Origin: Acidobacteriota bacterium
GTDB lineage: Bacteria; Acidobacteriota; CAIWXX01
Assembly (NCBI GenBank): GCA_016191015.1
Contig: JACPPM010000184.1
Location: 1 to 56,482, forward strand
Direction: 5' to 3'
Length of the DNA stretch: 56,482 nt
Below the pieces are notes generated by a model. It saw only the letters and a list, made by a program, of their open reading frames with translations. It was not told the origin of the DNA and ran no database searches. The stretch's first letter is position 1. Each line of letters begins with the position of its first letter. A program made the translations under genes and the position numbers. Shown here one piece after another: positions 17,283-26,272 of this stretch.

Positions 17283-18278
17283 TGGTAGCCTGGCAAACCA
17301 CTCCCGCAGGATCCCCTCGGCCGGCTTGCCGCGCGGCGTATAGTCTCGATCGTTGACTCCGCCTTCACCCCACCAATTGTAAAGGAACAGCCCTTTCAGA
17401 AACGGGACATTATCCCAGCTCTCGAAGAACGCCCGATAGCAGAGAGCCTGCTCATCCACATCTGCTGGATGATCGGTCGTGTAATCCCACGGGCTGCGGC
17501 TGCAACCATCGACCGACGGATAGCCGATCTCGGTGAAAAGGAGCGGCTTCTTGTACCGCTGCTGCCACTCGGCGTACTTCTCTTTGATCCGTTGCCAGTT
17601 GTAAAGCAGCTCCTGCTTGTTCGGACGATTCGACCGTGCCAGCTCGAAGTACCCGTTGGAACCCAGGTAGTCGAGCTTCTCGAGCCATGGTTCCTTCGAG
17701 AGCCGGTCCCAATTGGAAGAGTACGTGAGCTTGCCGCGGTACCGCTGGCGAACCCGGGAGATCAAATCCAGCCAGAGGTCGCGCTGTTTTTCGGATGTGA
17801 GCTGCTCGCAGCCAACCAGGAGCAGCTCGATGCCGCACCTCTCGGCGAGGTCGGCGTAGCCGAGCATGACGCGGCCGTACGAGTCGAACCAGCGCTGCCA
17901 GCTCGGGGGTTCGATCGTTCCACGCCATCTCCCGGGCCTCACGTCTACAATGTAAATGATCGGGAACAGAAACACGGACATCCCGCGAGCATGCGCGGCC
18001 GCCGCCACCCGCGCGATCGTGTCGTTGGACGGCGTGGCCGGCGATAGGTAGACGCCATCCGAGTAGATGTTGTCCTGATGGATACTGATGACCAGAGAGA
18101 TGTAGTTGGCGCCGAGCGCCTTGATCTGCTCGATCTCACGCTCGTACGCATAATTGCGGTCAGGTGAAAAGAGACCCAGGGCGACCCCCTTGATGAATGC
18201 GGGCTCTTCCGCGGCACTGACCCATCCTCCGATGAACTGCACGGCGAACGCCAACAGCAGTAACAACCGTCTGATCAC
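17280..18278 (-). CDS. Secreted glycoside hydrolase, GH113-like TIM barrel
   Basis: About 332 residues. After a signal peptide (LLLLLAFAVQFIGGWVSA) the chain shows the beta/alpha-barrel pattern of GH113 beta-mannanases: GANYISLVIS, then LLVGCEQLTS with a likely acid/base glutamate near 158, YSSNWD, and LLFTEIGYPS with a likely nucleophile near 250, followed by a C-terminal NWWGEGG motif. It probably cleaves a beta-linked polysaccharide in the periplasm or outside. The ORF track extends to 18443, but that part is the dispersed repeat; I chose the GTG at 18278 immediately before the signal peptide. Confidence 0.75.
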   Translation of the reverse strand: MIRRLLLLLAFAVQFIGGWVSAAEEPAFIKGVALGLFSPDRNYAYEREIEQIKALGANYISLVISIHQDNIYSDGVYLSPATPSNDTIARVAAAAHARGMSVFLFPIIYIVDVRPGRWRGTIEPPSWQRWFDSYGRVMLGYADLAERCGIELLLVGCEQLTSEKQRDLWLDLISRVRQRYRGKLTYSSNWDRLSKEPWLEKLDYLGSNGYFELARSNRPNKQELLYNWQRIKEKYAEWQQRYKKPLLFTEIGYPSVDGCSRSPWDYTTDHPADVDEQALCYRAFFESWDNVPFLKGLFLYNWWGEGGVNDRDYTPRGKPAEGILREWFARLP

Positions 18279-18337
18279 AGCGCGGAAACTTACCACGAAT
18301 GAGCACGACGGACCAGACGGCGGGGGGGGGCGGCTGC

Positions 18338-18429
18338 AGGGCTGCGGCAAAGTCGAGGCGCCGACTCGGGCGAGGCCGTTCCGTGCGGAACCGCAGATGG
18401 CGCAGATTTCCGCGCAGATTGACCCGCAA
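18338..18429 (-). repeat. Dispersed ~90-bp intergenic repeat, copy C
   Basis: Reverse-oriented copy of the elements at 111-204 and 4259-4347, with the same core and ATCTGCG units. It lies directly upstream of the GH113-like gene, so it is in that gene's 5' region. Confidence 0.7.
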
Positions 18430-18694
18430 TGACCCCTACGCAAACCCGCCTCATCAACACCTCCAACAGTACATTCAGTTTCGCAGGCGCGATGCTAGCA
18501 CGGCGTCTCGGGGATTCTACAATCTGTCGAACCTCGCATCGGGTCGAAAACGGCGTTCGGGACGGGGATAGGCCTCCTCGACGACCGATTCGGTCAAACG
18601 CGCCACGCATCTTCCGGATCCGCGACACCCGCCTGCGTGTGGTCGTGCCCCCGCAACCGGCCGAACCGGCGCTGATGTCGGGTCTTGTCGTTTT
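18430..18694. other. Intergenic stretch without a gene
   Basis: No convincing ORF, promoter pair or terminator hairpin is visible between dispersed repeat copy C and the stop of the giant secreted protein. Confidence 0.6.
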
Positions 18695-21600
18695 TCATTC
18701 CCCTGCTGCCCCGCCTTCGACCTTCGCGAAGCCGCAGCCGTTGGATTGATCGTTATTCGACCATGTAGCGGAATCCGAATCGATGACGAAGTAGGTGCCG
18801 GCCGGGATCACGACCCCCGGCGTCACCCTCCAATAGACATCGGGTGCGCCACCTTGCCCGCCGTAGGTCTTGACGGGCCATGGACCGTGGATCGTCCCGT
18901 CGGTACGTTTGAGCCCAATCGTCCCGCCGCGGGCTCCATGTCCGCTGTTCCAATGGTAGGTCTCGATTTGGGTGATCAGGTGCGGCCGACTCAGGCTGAA
19001 AGACAGGCTGCACCGCGCGTCGCCCCGCACGCCGCCGCCGTTGTAGTTGTCGGCGATTGAGGCCGACGTTCCTGCGGTCGAGGCCGGCTTCTCAACAACA
19101 GGGGGCTCCTTCCGCGACGTTTGCTCGGGCACGAAATCGTCGATCCACTGGTAGATATAGTACTGGTGCCAGGATTCCGAGCAGAGCTTGATCTGTATTC
19201 TCCCGGCCTCTTTCGAGCCCAAGGCGCCGAAGCCCGGGACGACGGCTTCGCCCGTCCCCACGCCTCCCGCCTTGCCATAGCCGGCTGCATAGTATTCGGT
19301 GAGGCGGATGAAACCCGGGCCCACCCCGCCGCACCCGACGGCGACATAGTCGATGTAGGCGGTCAGAGAGACGGCGATCCCCCGGGCCGTGCGGACGACC
19401 TTGGGCGTGAGTGTCGAGTCGATGTGGAGCTTTTCTCCGGGGACGAGGATCTCCGGCGGCGGAGTCCACTTGACCAGGACCGTCACGATACCATCCTCGC
19501 CGCACACGCTCCGCGTATTGACTGTGAGGTTCCCCTCGCCTCCAAGGACTTCGCTCGGGTAGCACTGGTGAGTGCTCGGGGTTTTCCCAAGTTTTCGTTC
19601 GACGAGGCGCCAGTAGCCCTTCTTTCCGGAACGAGGTGGCGTCCCACCTCCCGCACCGGATGTCACAACGGCAGGCGGCGCAGGAGGTTCAATCGTCGCC
19701 GGACGGATGGCCACGTCTCGGGATCGCATGTCCTGTGCATCGCTGATCGCCTTGTCCGCCCAGCGGAGGTCCTCGGGGAAGAGCTCCCGCTGCTTGAGGG
19801 TACTGAGCATCGCAATGGCGCTGTCCCACTGCCTTGCGGCGTAGAACGATGCGTACCGCTTCCGCGCATCGTCGACCGCCACCTGATAGAACATGAGCGC
19901 ACTCTCGTAGCGATTGATCACGCCTTGGGCCAAAGCGCTGACGGGCGGCGGAAGCTGGCCCTCATAGACCCGGATCTCATCGATCTTCTTCGATGCCGAC
20001 CAGACCAGGGTGCGATCGAGAAACGCCGCGGCCTCGGTGACGAGCCGCTGGACGGTCCGCCACCGCTCGGCGTATACCGGCGCGTTGCTGACGCCTCGCG
20101 CCGCTTCCATGTCGTGGACGCCGACCAGCGCGGGAATGCCAAACAACTCCCGCGCCGTGTCGAAATCGCGCCGCGCCTCAGCCTCCTTCGCCGCCTGCTT
20201 GGCCTTGGCGGCAAGCTCGTTGGCTATCACGATGGCGGCACGTTGATCGATCTTCGACAATTCCGTGACGACACTGGCCGCCTCGGCAGAGCTCCCCGCG
20301 GCGATCAGCCGCTCGGCCTCGCCGGTCTTCTCCTCGATCAGCGTCTTCATCTGGGCATCACGAATGTCGGCCGCGGAGATCGTCACGTCGAACCTGGCCG
20401 ACCCCCGACCCAATTCGAATCCGTATCTCGAATCCTCGACCTTGACCGTGACCTCGCACGAACCGGCGTCGCTCCGCGAGAAAGTCGCCTCGCTCCCGGC
20501 CCCTCCACCCACGATCGAGCATCCCGTCGGCATCCAGACGTACCGGAATGCAGTCCGCGGCTCGGGAGACACGCTGGCCAGCATCGCGACGTTTGCTCCG
20601 GCCGCGATCGCGCCCCCTGGGCCGAGGACTGACACCCTCACCTCGCGCGGCCTCGCCGTGATCGAAGCCGTCTTCGTTCCGATGTCCTCGCCGCTTCCTG
20701 CAATCCTTGCATCGACCGTGACACTCACGGCCCTCGCATCCGCCGGCACGAAAACGAGGTCGGCGGAATCCTGCGACTCGCTGACGGTTCGCCCGTTGGT
20801 GCCGAGCTGCCACCGAAAATCGACCGCTGTGCCGGCCCCGAGACCGGGGACCGAGGCGCGAGCGCGGACCTCGTCGCCGACATACGGGGAGGCGGGGCTG
20901 AATCCGATCTGGACCTCCGGCGCCGACACCGGGATCTCGAGGCGGTCGGATTCAGCGACCGTTCTCAGCGTGCCCGCGCGTTGCTCCAGGACGCTCACCC
21001 ACACCGCCGTCGTCCCGGGCTTCGTGAAGCGCACCGTTGTCGTGAGACTCGCGCTTTCTTGGGGCGTAAACGGGTGCTCCTCGAGCGGCTCCCAGCGCAA
21101 TGTGAAGCTTCCCGCGAGAGGCGCGCCTGCCCACATGACGCGGGCCTCGAGCTGCACGGGTCCGCCGATCGTCACGGCCGGCCCGGGTGGCGAGACGCGC
21201 GCGATCGACACCGTGGGCCTGATCACGTCGAATTCGGCCGTCACCGGCCCGAGGGTCACGGTGCTGAGACGGGCCGTGACCGCAACCATGTTCTTCCCCA
21301 GGGTCGTAGCGATGTAGGTTGCTGCGTTGCCCGTGCCGCTCGCGCCTGTCCACGCGAAGGTCGGCGTGCCGTCATCGGGGCGGAGGTTGTCGATCACGGC
21401 TTCGAGGGCTACCTCCTCGCCGGGCCGCAGCTTCCGCTTCTCGGGCGAGAGAACGAGCCTGAGACTCGGCGCCGCGGCGTCGGGTGGCCTCCCTTTGTAC
21501 GGAGTCCGGACGAAGTTGGGGACGGCGGAGATAGTGAGACCGGCGAGGATCCCTTTGCCCTCCGCTTCGATCGCCTTGGTCTGCGCTTCCACCCAGGCTC

Positions 21601-24352
21601 GCTCGCTGTTGTCGGAGAACCCCGACGCATTGGATCGGTACTCGCCCCTGATGACCGCGTGGCCTTTGATCACGTAGCCGGCGCCAGTGGCCATGGCCAC
21701 GCCATCACGGAAACCGGTCATGCAGTCGATGTGACCGTTGACGTACGCCGCATCGTAGACGGCAATGAAGCCTTTGAAATCGCCGAGCGAGAACGGCATC
21801 ACACGGCCGTTCTTGGCCATTCTCGTCTTGATCGCTGCCTCGATTTCCTCAGGGTATCTGAACCCTTCGCGTGAGTCCCAGTTGGCGTGGATCTCGCCGT
21901 ACGAGCTGGACGTGGATGCAGTGGCGGCGGGACTGCCGCACAGAGCGGGGATCTTCCAGGCCGGCCCTTTCTGAACCTTGAGTTTCAGATTCACGCCGGT
22001 CGCACCGGCGTCGCCTTCCCAGATATCCGTTGCCGTGCCGCTAAACCCGGCGGGCTTGACGAGAATGTCAGCAGAGACCCATGCGATCTCATTCCTCTGC
22101 GCGTCACGGACCGTGACAGAGACGCTCTTCATCAGCGCGGTGGGTTTGCCATTCGGGAAAAATTCCGCGCGTGGGAGGAACTGCATCTTCGCCGATGTAG
22201 TGGGGGTTTGCCCGGCGCCATTGCGGGGCTCCTCGGCTTTGTCCTGGATGACCTCGGCGCCTCCCCACGAGAAATACCTCGCCTGGGCCGCGACCGTGGG
22301 AGGCAGGTCAACCGAGACGGGGAAGATCTCGGTCACGACGACCTCCCCCTGGACTTTCAGCGTCGGCTTGCCAGCGACGGGTGGTGGCGCGGTCTGTTGA
22401 TCTCCTTCGACCGTGACGATCACTTCGTCGCTTCTCCCTACTCTCACAACCGTCGTGCCATCAGGGAAGTTCGACCATACCTCGGCGTGGACGTGGTGCT
22501 CCTCCGTTTTTCCAGCTGTCCCCGGCCACGAGTGGGAGAGCGTGGCGGCGAAGTTGTAGGCTTTGTCAGTGGCATCGCTCTTCAGCTGCGCGTCGTTACC
22601 GATCTGAGATCCGCTTTCGAAGAGGCGCACGGTCAGGGTCGTCCCGGCGTACCCGCGGTACTCTCCGACCAAGCGGTGAAAGGCTCGCGCCGAGACCGTC
22701 AGATCGACCTTTTGCGCGGGGTTGACCCTCGTCGTCTTGCCGGAAAGCCGCAACGGCACGAGGCCCTCGATGGGAGCCGTGCCCGCGAGCGTCGCCGGAT
22801 CTGTGATGAGATACCAGAGGGCGATCTGGTCGACGACGTGCTCGTCGACAACCGGCACAGGCGACCGAACATTGGCACGTTTGGCGAGGAAGAAGTTGCT
22901 GGCTGTTCGATCGGCCTCACCGTACTGTCCGGCGAACCCTCTCCAATCGGCGACAAAAGCCTTGAGGGTGTTGAGGGGCTGCTTCTCCGTATCGAAGCCT
23001 TCGGCACGGTAGAGCTCGATGAGAGCGCCGGCCACGACATCTTCGGTCCAGGAGCCCGGGTTACCCCGGTGGCGAGTCTGCTGGCACTCTGCCAGCAACC
23101 CGCGCGCCACGTTTCGGCGAACGTCTCCGTCCGTGTCCATCCAGTTTGCCCCGCTGCTGATCCGCAGGCCGCTGACACCGGCGAGCGCTCGGCCGAGGAG
23201 ATGGCTGCCGACGAAATGGCCCAACGCCTCCTCCCATCCCATCCACTCGCACGGGCAGAGCAGTCCAAAGGAGTGGCCCGTGGGGCAGGCCGTGCCGTCC
23301 GGTCGCGTGCCGCCGGACCGCCAGCCGGTCCGGTAGGCAGTCTCGTGCATCCACTCGTGCAGGAGAGTGTCGCCGTGGGTCGGTTCACGGATGTCGAATC
23401 TCGGGCCGAGGGCGATTCTCGTGGTCTCGTACCAGACATTCCTCCTCAGACGCTCCTGCCGCCACTGCGCGATCGTTTCGACGGGGTCGGTGAAGACATT
23501 GACCGCCGAGATGGTTCCTGCGTCGGGGATGCCCACGTACTGAAGGCTCTGTTCGAGCTCCCTCCGGATGGGCTCGAGCCACGGGAAGCTGTTGAAATCG
23601 AGGCGCACCTCTGTCGCACCACCCGCCTGTGAGAGGACGCGCTGGAGCACGCGTAAGGTCGTTTGAACGGGATTCCCATCCGTATCGGGCATCGTCACAT
23701 CCAAGGTACCCTCGACCTCCAAGGGCCGATCGGCGTCGAGGAAATGCTCGCCGAAGGCCAGGATCACGGTGGAGTGGCCCTGGGCGAACTGGTCCGGTCG
23801 AATGCGGCCCGCCGGCACCTCTCTGTTCGCAGGCGGCATGAAGCCTCGGCTGATCACCTCGGGAGCGGCATCCACCCAGTCCCGGCCGTCGTTGACCCTC
23901 GCGCGGACGAGTATCTCTCGAAACTCGACACTCCATGTGTTGCTGTAGTCTTTGTAGATCGGGGACAGTGGGTCGGCAAACCTCATTCCTTCCCGGTTGG
24001 ACGTGTGCCAGCCGACATTGGGATTGGCCGAATTGTCCACCACGAACCTGACGTACGGGAAGAATTGCACATCCACCAGGTTGTTGGGGACAGTGTAGGT
24101 CCCTCTGAAGAGATTCCCGGAACGGGTGAGGGTGAGGGCGCCTGTGCCCGGGGGGAGCGTGACAACGTGGCCGTCCATGCCCTTGCACTCGAAGTCAACG
24201 ATGGCTTGCTGGATGAAGCCAGGGCGCGGTTCCTGCGCGGTGATCTGGAAAGAGATGGTCCGGTCGGCATAGGCCGCCGCGGCGGAGAAGGCGGAGGCAA
24301 GTGTGGCGAGGAGGAAGATCAATGGATTGACCAAGGCCGAATTCGTCTTCAT
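18695..24352 (-). CDS. Giant secreted protein with HEWMH zincin-like motif and Ig/PKD-like repeats
   Basis: 1885 residues. Residues 1-30 form a signal peptide (LIFLLATLASAFSAAAAYA). The N-terminal region contains TLLHEWMHETAYRTG with an HExxH zinc motif at 332-336, followed by a cysteine cluster (CPCEW) and WEEALGHFVGSHLLG, which could supply the further ligand of a gluzincin. The centre (roughly 950-1350) is beta-rich and built of Ig/PKD-like modules (VALEAVIDNL..., VQLEARV..., VRARASVPGL...). Residues about 1370-1560 are helical and charged. The C-terminal about 120 residues end in IPAGTYFVIDSDSATWS, a beta-sandwich tail seen in other secreted bacterial proteins. Function unknown; a surface or secreted metallopeptidase is a reasonable hypothesis. 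Confidence 0.8.
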   Translation of the reverse strand: MKTNSALVNPLIFLLATLASAFSAAAAYADRTISFQITAQEPRPGFIQQAIVDFECKGMDGHVVTLPPGTGALTLTRSGNLFRGTYTVPNNLVDVQFFPYVRFVVDNSANPNVGWHTSNREGMRFADPLSPIYKDYSNTWSVEFREILVRARVNDGRDWVDAAPEVISRGFMPPANREVPAGRIRPDQFAQGHSTVILAFGEHFLDADRPLEVEGTLDVTMPDTDGNPVQTTLRVLQRVLSQAGGATEVRLDFNSFPWLEPIRRELEQSLQYVGIPDAGTISAVNVFTDPVETIAQWRQERLRRNVWYETTRIALGPRFDIREPTHGDTLLHEWMHETAYRTGWRSGGTRPDGTACPTGHSFGLLCPCEWMGWEEALGHFVGSHLLGRALAGVSGLRISSGANWMDTDGDVRRNVARGLLAECQQTRHRGNPGSWTEDVVAGALIELYRAEGFDTEKQPLNTLKAFVADWRGFAGQYGEADRTASNFFLAKRANVRSPVPVVDEHVVDQIALWYLITDPATLAGTAPIEGLVPLRLSGKTTRVNPAQKVDLTVSARAFHRLVGEYRGYAGTTLTVRLFESGSQIGNDAQLKSDATDKAYNFAATLSHSWPGTAGKTEEHHVHAEVWSNFPDGTTVVRVGRSDEVIVTVEGDQQTAPPPVAGKPTLKVQGEVVVTEIFPVSVDLPPTVAAQARYFSWGGAEVIQDKAEEPRNGAGQTPTTSAKMQFLPRAEFFPNGKPTALMKSVSVTVRDAQRNEIAWVSADILVKPAGFSGTATDIWEGDAGATGVNLKLKVQKGPAWKIPALCGSPAATASTSSSYGEIHANWDSREGFRYPEEIEAAIKTRMAKNGRVMPFSLGDFKGFIAVYDAAYVNGHIDCMTGFRDGVAMATGAGYVIKGHAVIRGEYRSNASGFSDNSERAWVEAQTKAIEAEGKGILAGLTISAVPNFVRTPYKGRPPDAAAPSLRLVLSPEKRKLRPGEEVALEAVIDNLRPDDGTPTFAWTGASGTGNAATYIATTLGKNMVAVTARLSTVTLGPVTAEFDVIRPTVSIARVSPPGPAVTIGGPVQLEARVMWAGAPLAGSFTLRWEPLEEHPFTPQESASLTTTVRFTKPGTTAVWVSVLEQRAGTLRTVAESDRLEIPVSAPEVQIGFSPASPYVGDEVRARASVPGLGAGTAVDFRWQLGTNGRTVSESQDSADLVFVPADARAVSVTVDARIAGSGEDIGTKTASITARPREVRVSVLGPGGAIAAGANVAMLASVSPEPRTAFRYVWMPTGCSIVGGGAGSEATFSRSDAGSCEVTVKVEDSRYGFELGRGSARFDVTISAADIRDAQMKTLIEEKTGEAERLIAAGSSAEAASVVTELSKIDQRAAIVIANELAAKAKQAAKEAEARRDFDTARELFGIPALVGVHDMEAARGVSNAPVYAERWRTVQRLVTEAAAFLDRTLVWSASKKIDEIRVYEGQLPPPVSALAQGVINRYESALMFYQVAVDDARKRYASFYAARQWDSAIAMLSTLKQRELFPEDLRWADKAISDAQDMRSRDVAIRPATIEPPAPPAVVTSGAGGGTPPRSGKKGYWRLVERKLGKTPSTHQCYPSEVLGGEGNLTVNTRSVCGEDGIVTVLVKWTPPPEILVPGEKLHIDSTLTPKVVRTARGIAVSLTAYIDYVAVGCGGVGPGFIRLTEYYAAGYGKAGGVGTGEAVVPGFGALGSKEAGRIQIKLCSESWHQYYIYQWIDDFVPEQTSRKEPPVVEKPASTAGTSASIADNYNGGGVRGDARCSLSFSLSRPHLITQIETYHWNSGHGARGGTIGLKRTDGTIHGPWPVKTYGGQGGAPDVYWRVTPGVVIPAGTYFVIDSDSATWSNNDQSNGCGFAKVEGGAAGE

Positions 24353-24795
24353 GTTGCCTCCATCACCCCCCCAGCGCGGTCAATCGGACGGGCTCCTGCC
24401 CGGCCATCATGGGCTGAGGAAGGCTGCTTTTGCGGACTGTCCAAGGGATGAGCATTGCTTGTGCGGCCGATCTGTCGGAATACTACCGATGTAGCAAAAC
24501 GAGAATGGCCGCTGCGCCGCGCCGCGGACCGTGAAGACGCGAGGAAGTATGGGATCGAGCTACGGACTTGTCAACTGACTCCATGGCTGTCTGAGATTCG
24601 GAGCTCGCAGCCGAACGATCGCGAATGGCGGCTCAGCTTGAATCCGCTCGCCTTCACTCGCGGCTCCGATCAAACCGGCGCCATCCGCGAGTCAATCCGT
24701 GGAACTGCAGTTTCCGGCACTTTGCCGTTGCCGTGCGGCCGACGTTTCCGCTTGCACCCGCTCGGGGTGCCACCGCCCTGGCCGCGCTTCGGCTC
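24353..24795. other. Intergenic stretch, ~440 bases
   Basis: No supported gene. Around 24683-24706 the sequence CGGCGCCATCCGCGAGTCAA resembles, in reverse, the stretch at 28-52 next to dispersed repeat copy A, so a decayed relative of that repeat family may be present. Confidence 0.4.
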
Positions 24796-25152
24796 TCATT
24801 TTCGCAGTTTCAGTGAGGACGCGACCTCGGAGAGTTGTTTGTCGAGCGTCCAGACTGTGGAATGGGACAGCAAGGCGGAGGCGAGCAAGTGTACGTCTAT
24901 CCAGCCGATGCCGCAGCCCCACAATCGTCTGGATTCGAGGAGACCAAGGGCTTCCTGGTGTTCCGCGAGGCGTGCTTCTGGAAGCTCCCGCAGGAGGCGG
25001 AGAATCTCGGTCCGGTTTCTCAGAGTGCCACAGGCCAATTCCCCAATGATGAATGGGTGGGTAAGAACCTCGTCCTGCTGAAGCAGGACTGTGAGCTCGG
25101 CGTTTCCGTTTCGTAGATGATCGATCCAGACCGAGGTGTCCACCAGGATCAT
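24796..25152 (-). CDS. vapC: VapC-like PIN-domain ribonuclease toxin
   Basis: 118 residues. The PIN-domain acidic quartet is present: Asp5 (MILVDTSVWIDHLR), Glu38 (GELACGT), Asp86 (GWIDVHLLAS) and Asp104 (TLDKQL). These bind Mg2+/Mn2+ for RNA cleavage. It overlaps the upstream VapB-like gene by 4 bases (ATGA), the usual toxin-antitoxin coupling. Length and motif order are standard for type II VapC; the RNA target is unknown. Confidence 0.92.
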   Translation of the reverse strand: MILVDTSVWIDHLRNGNAELTVLLQQDEVLTHPFIIGELACGTLRNRTEILRLLRELPEARLAEHQEALGLLESRRLWGCGIGWIDVHLLASALLSHSTVWTLDKQLSEVASSLKLRK

Positions 25153-25349
25153 GAAGTGTTGTCCCGCCGGCGTCTGGGGATGGGTCGGAGCTTTGGTTCG
25201 GTTGCTCCCAGCTCAGCCAACCGTCGGGCACTCTCCCTCGCGATAAGAGTCTCGAGGCCCATTCGAACCAGTGAGGTCTTCTCGGTTACGCCGGTGAGGC
25301 GAGCCGCTTTCTTGACGAGGTCTTCGTCTATATTTAGTGTTGTCCTCAT
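25149..25349 (-). CDS. vapB: VapB-like antitoxin
   Basis: 66 residues beginning MRTTLNIDEDLVKKAARLTG, the N-terminal beta-strand/helix of the VapB antitoxin family (ribbon-helix-helix DNA-binding fold), followed by an arginine-rich C-terminus that would occupy the toxin active site. The start at 25349 fits the family; two in-frame ATGs lie slightly upstream (25355 and 25385). An inverted repeat directly overlaps the start region and is the likely autoregulatory operator. Confidence 0.88.
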   Translation of the reverse strand: MRTTLNIDEDLVKKAARLTGVTEKTSLVRMGLETLIARESARRLAELGATEPKLRPIPRRRRDNTS

Positions 25350-25350
25350 A

Positions 25351-25375
25351 TGCATAATGATGCTCCATTTATGCA
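25351..25375. promoter_or_regulatory. VapBC operator candidate
   Basis: TGCATAA (25351-25357) and TTATGCA (25369-25375) form a perfect 7-bp inverted repeat with an 11-bp spacer, immediately upstream of vapB. This is the usual place for a VapB(C) autorepression site. Confidence 0.6.
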
Positions 25376-25458
25376 GCACGGTCAAGAGTCACGAGAAGTC
25401 AGCAATGCCGGACCAGAGTCGCCCGATAGACGCGTCAGCGATCGGCGCCGGGATCTGC

Positions 25459-25923
25459 CTACGAGCGCGGCGCTGGCGGCCCGCCGGCTCGAACACCCTG
25501 CATGATGAGATTATCGAGCTTGGTTCGCTGAGCCTCGTCGCAGATCGAGCGCAGCTGGGCGAGGTGACGGTAGACCAGCATGTCGATCTCGGATTGGAGG
25601 CGGCCGATGTCCTCGGACTTCCGTTGAAGGATCGACCCCTCCACATCCGGCTGCGTGAGCGACCCGAAAAATTCCAGCTTTTTCTGCCTCATCTGATCCA
25701 ACAGGGCCTGGCGTTCCCGGTGATGAATTTGGAGGAGCTTCTCGAACTCCCGCCTCTGGTCGCCAGTAAGTCGCAGCTCCCTGACAAGGAACTCGGGTCC
25801 AGGGCCCTCGCCTCCCGGCGGCAGTGGCCTGCCGCTCATGAGCAGGAGCGCGACCAGGACTATATTGGACGCAGCCAGGGCAATGATGATTCCCCAGGTC
25901 CAGTAGCGATGCATTGCTCTCAC
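25459..25923 (-). CDS. Spy/CpxP-like periplasmic protein
   Basis: 154 residues. One N-terminal membrane helix (WGIIIALAASNIVLVALLLMSG) anchors a periplasmic helical domain with LTGDQRREFEKLLQIHHRERQALLDQM and a C-terminal LAQLRSICDEAQRTKLDNLI, the LTxxQ-like pattern of Spy/CpxP heavy-metal-sensor proteins. These act as chaperones or stress sensors. The start overlaps the stop of the putative anti-sigma factor by 4 bases, placing it in the sigma operon, so its level is probably set by that sigma factor. Confidence 0.82.
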   Translation of the reverse strand: MRAMHRYWTWGIIIALAASNIVLVALLLMSGRPLPPGGEGPGPEFLVRELRLTGDQRREFEKLLQIHHRERQALLDQMRQKKLEFFGSLTQPDVEGSILQRKSEDIGRLQSEIDMLVYRHLAQLRSICDEAQRTKLDNLIMQGVRAGGPPAPRS

Positions 25924-26267
25924 TCCTCTCCCAGGAGATCGTAAACATTACGTGCCGCGGGATCAGTGCTGAGACTGTAGTAGGCCGCAAACTGATTCAG
26001 CCCGGACTCGGAGACGGCATCGGCGGGCGTGCGATACGCCAGAACAAGCGCCGCCGCATCAAGAAGGAGAACGAAGAAAACGAGCGGGAGTGCCCAGGCC
26101 GGTACCGGGCGGAATGCCCACAAGGTGGGTGCCACCGACTCCTGCTTCTGTCGCAAGCGGGATCGGACCCGCGTGAGAAAGTGTGGATCTGTCTGAACCG
26201 AGGCGATTTCGCGCGCGGTTTCCAAAACCTCGCCGACAAGTTTCTCGATTTCCCGATCGTTCTTCAT
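25920..26267 (-). CDS. Putative membrane anti-sigma factor
   Basis: 115 residues with a charged cytoplasmic N-terminus (EKLVGEVLETAREI), one central membrane helix (WALPLVFFVLLLDAAALVLAY) and a short exported tail. The size, topology and position between an ECF sigma gene (stop 6 bases upstream) and a Spy-like gene (ATGA overlap) suggest an anti-sigma factor. There is no zinc-finger HxxxCxxC motif, so it is not a ZAS-type anti-sigma; the assignment rests on context. Confidence 0.65.
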   Translation of the reverse strand: MKNDREIEKLVGEVLETAREIASVQTDPHFLTRVRSRLRQKQESVAPTLWAFRPVPAWALPLVFFVLLLDAAALVLAYRTPADAVSESGLNQFAAYYSLSTDPAARNVYDLLGEE

Positions 26268-26272
26268 ACCTA

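Noticed and set aside
19121-20632. 503-codon plus-strand ORF
   Set aside because: Shadow of the giant secreted protein; no domain pattern, arginine/aspartate-biased translation.
21887-23632. 581-codon plus-strand ORF
   Set aside because: Also a shadow of the giant protein in high-GC sequence.
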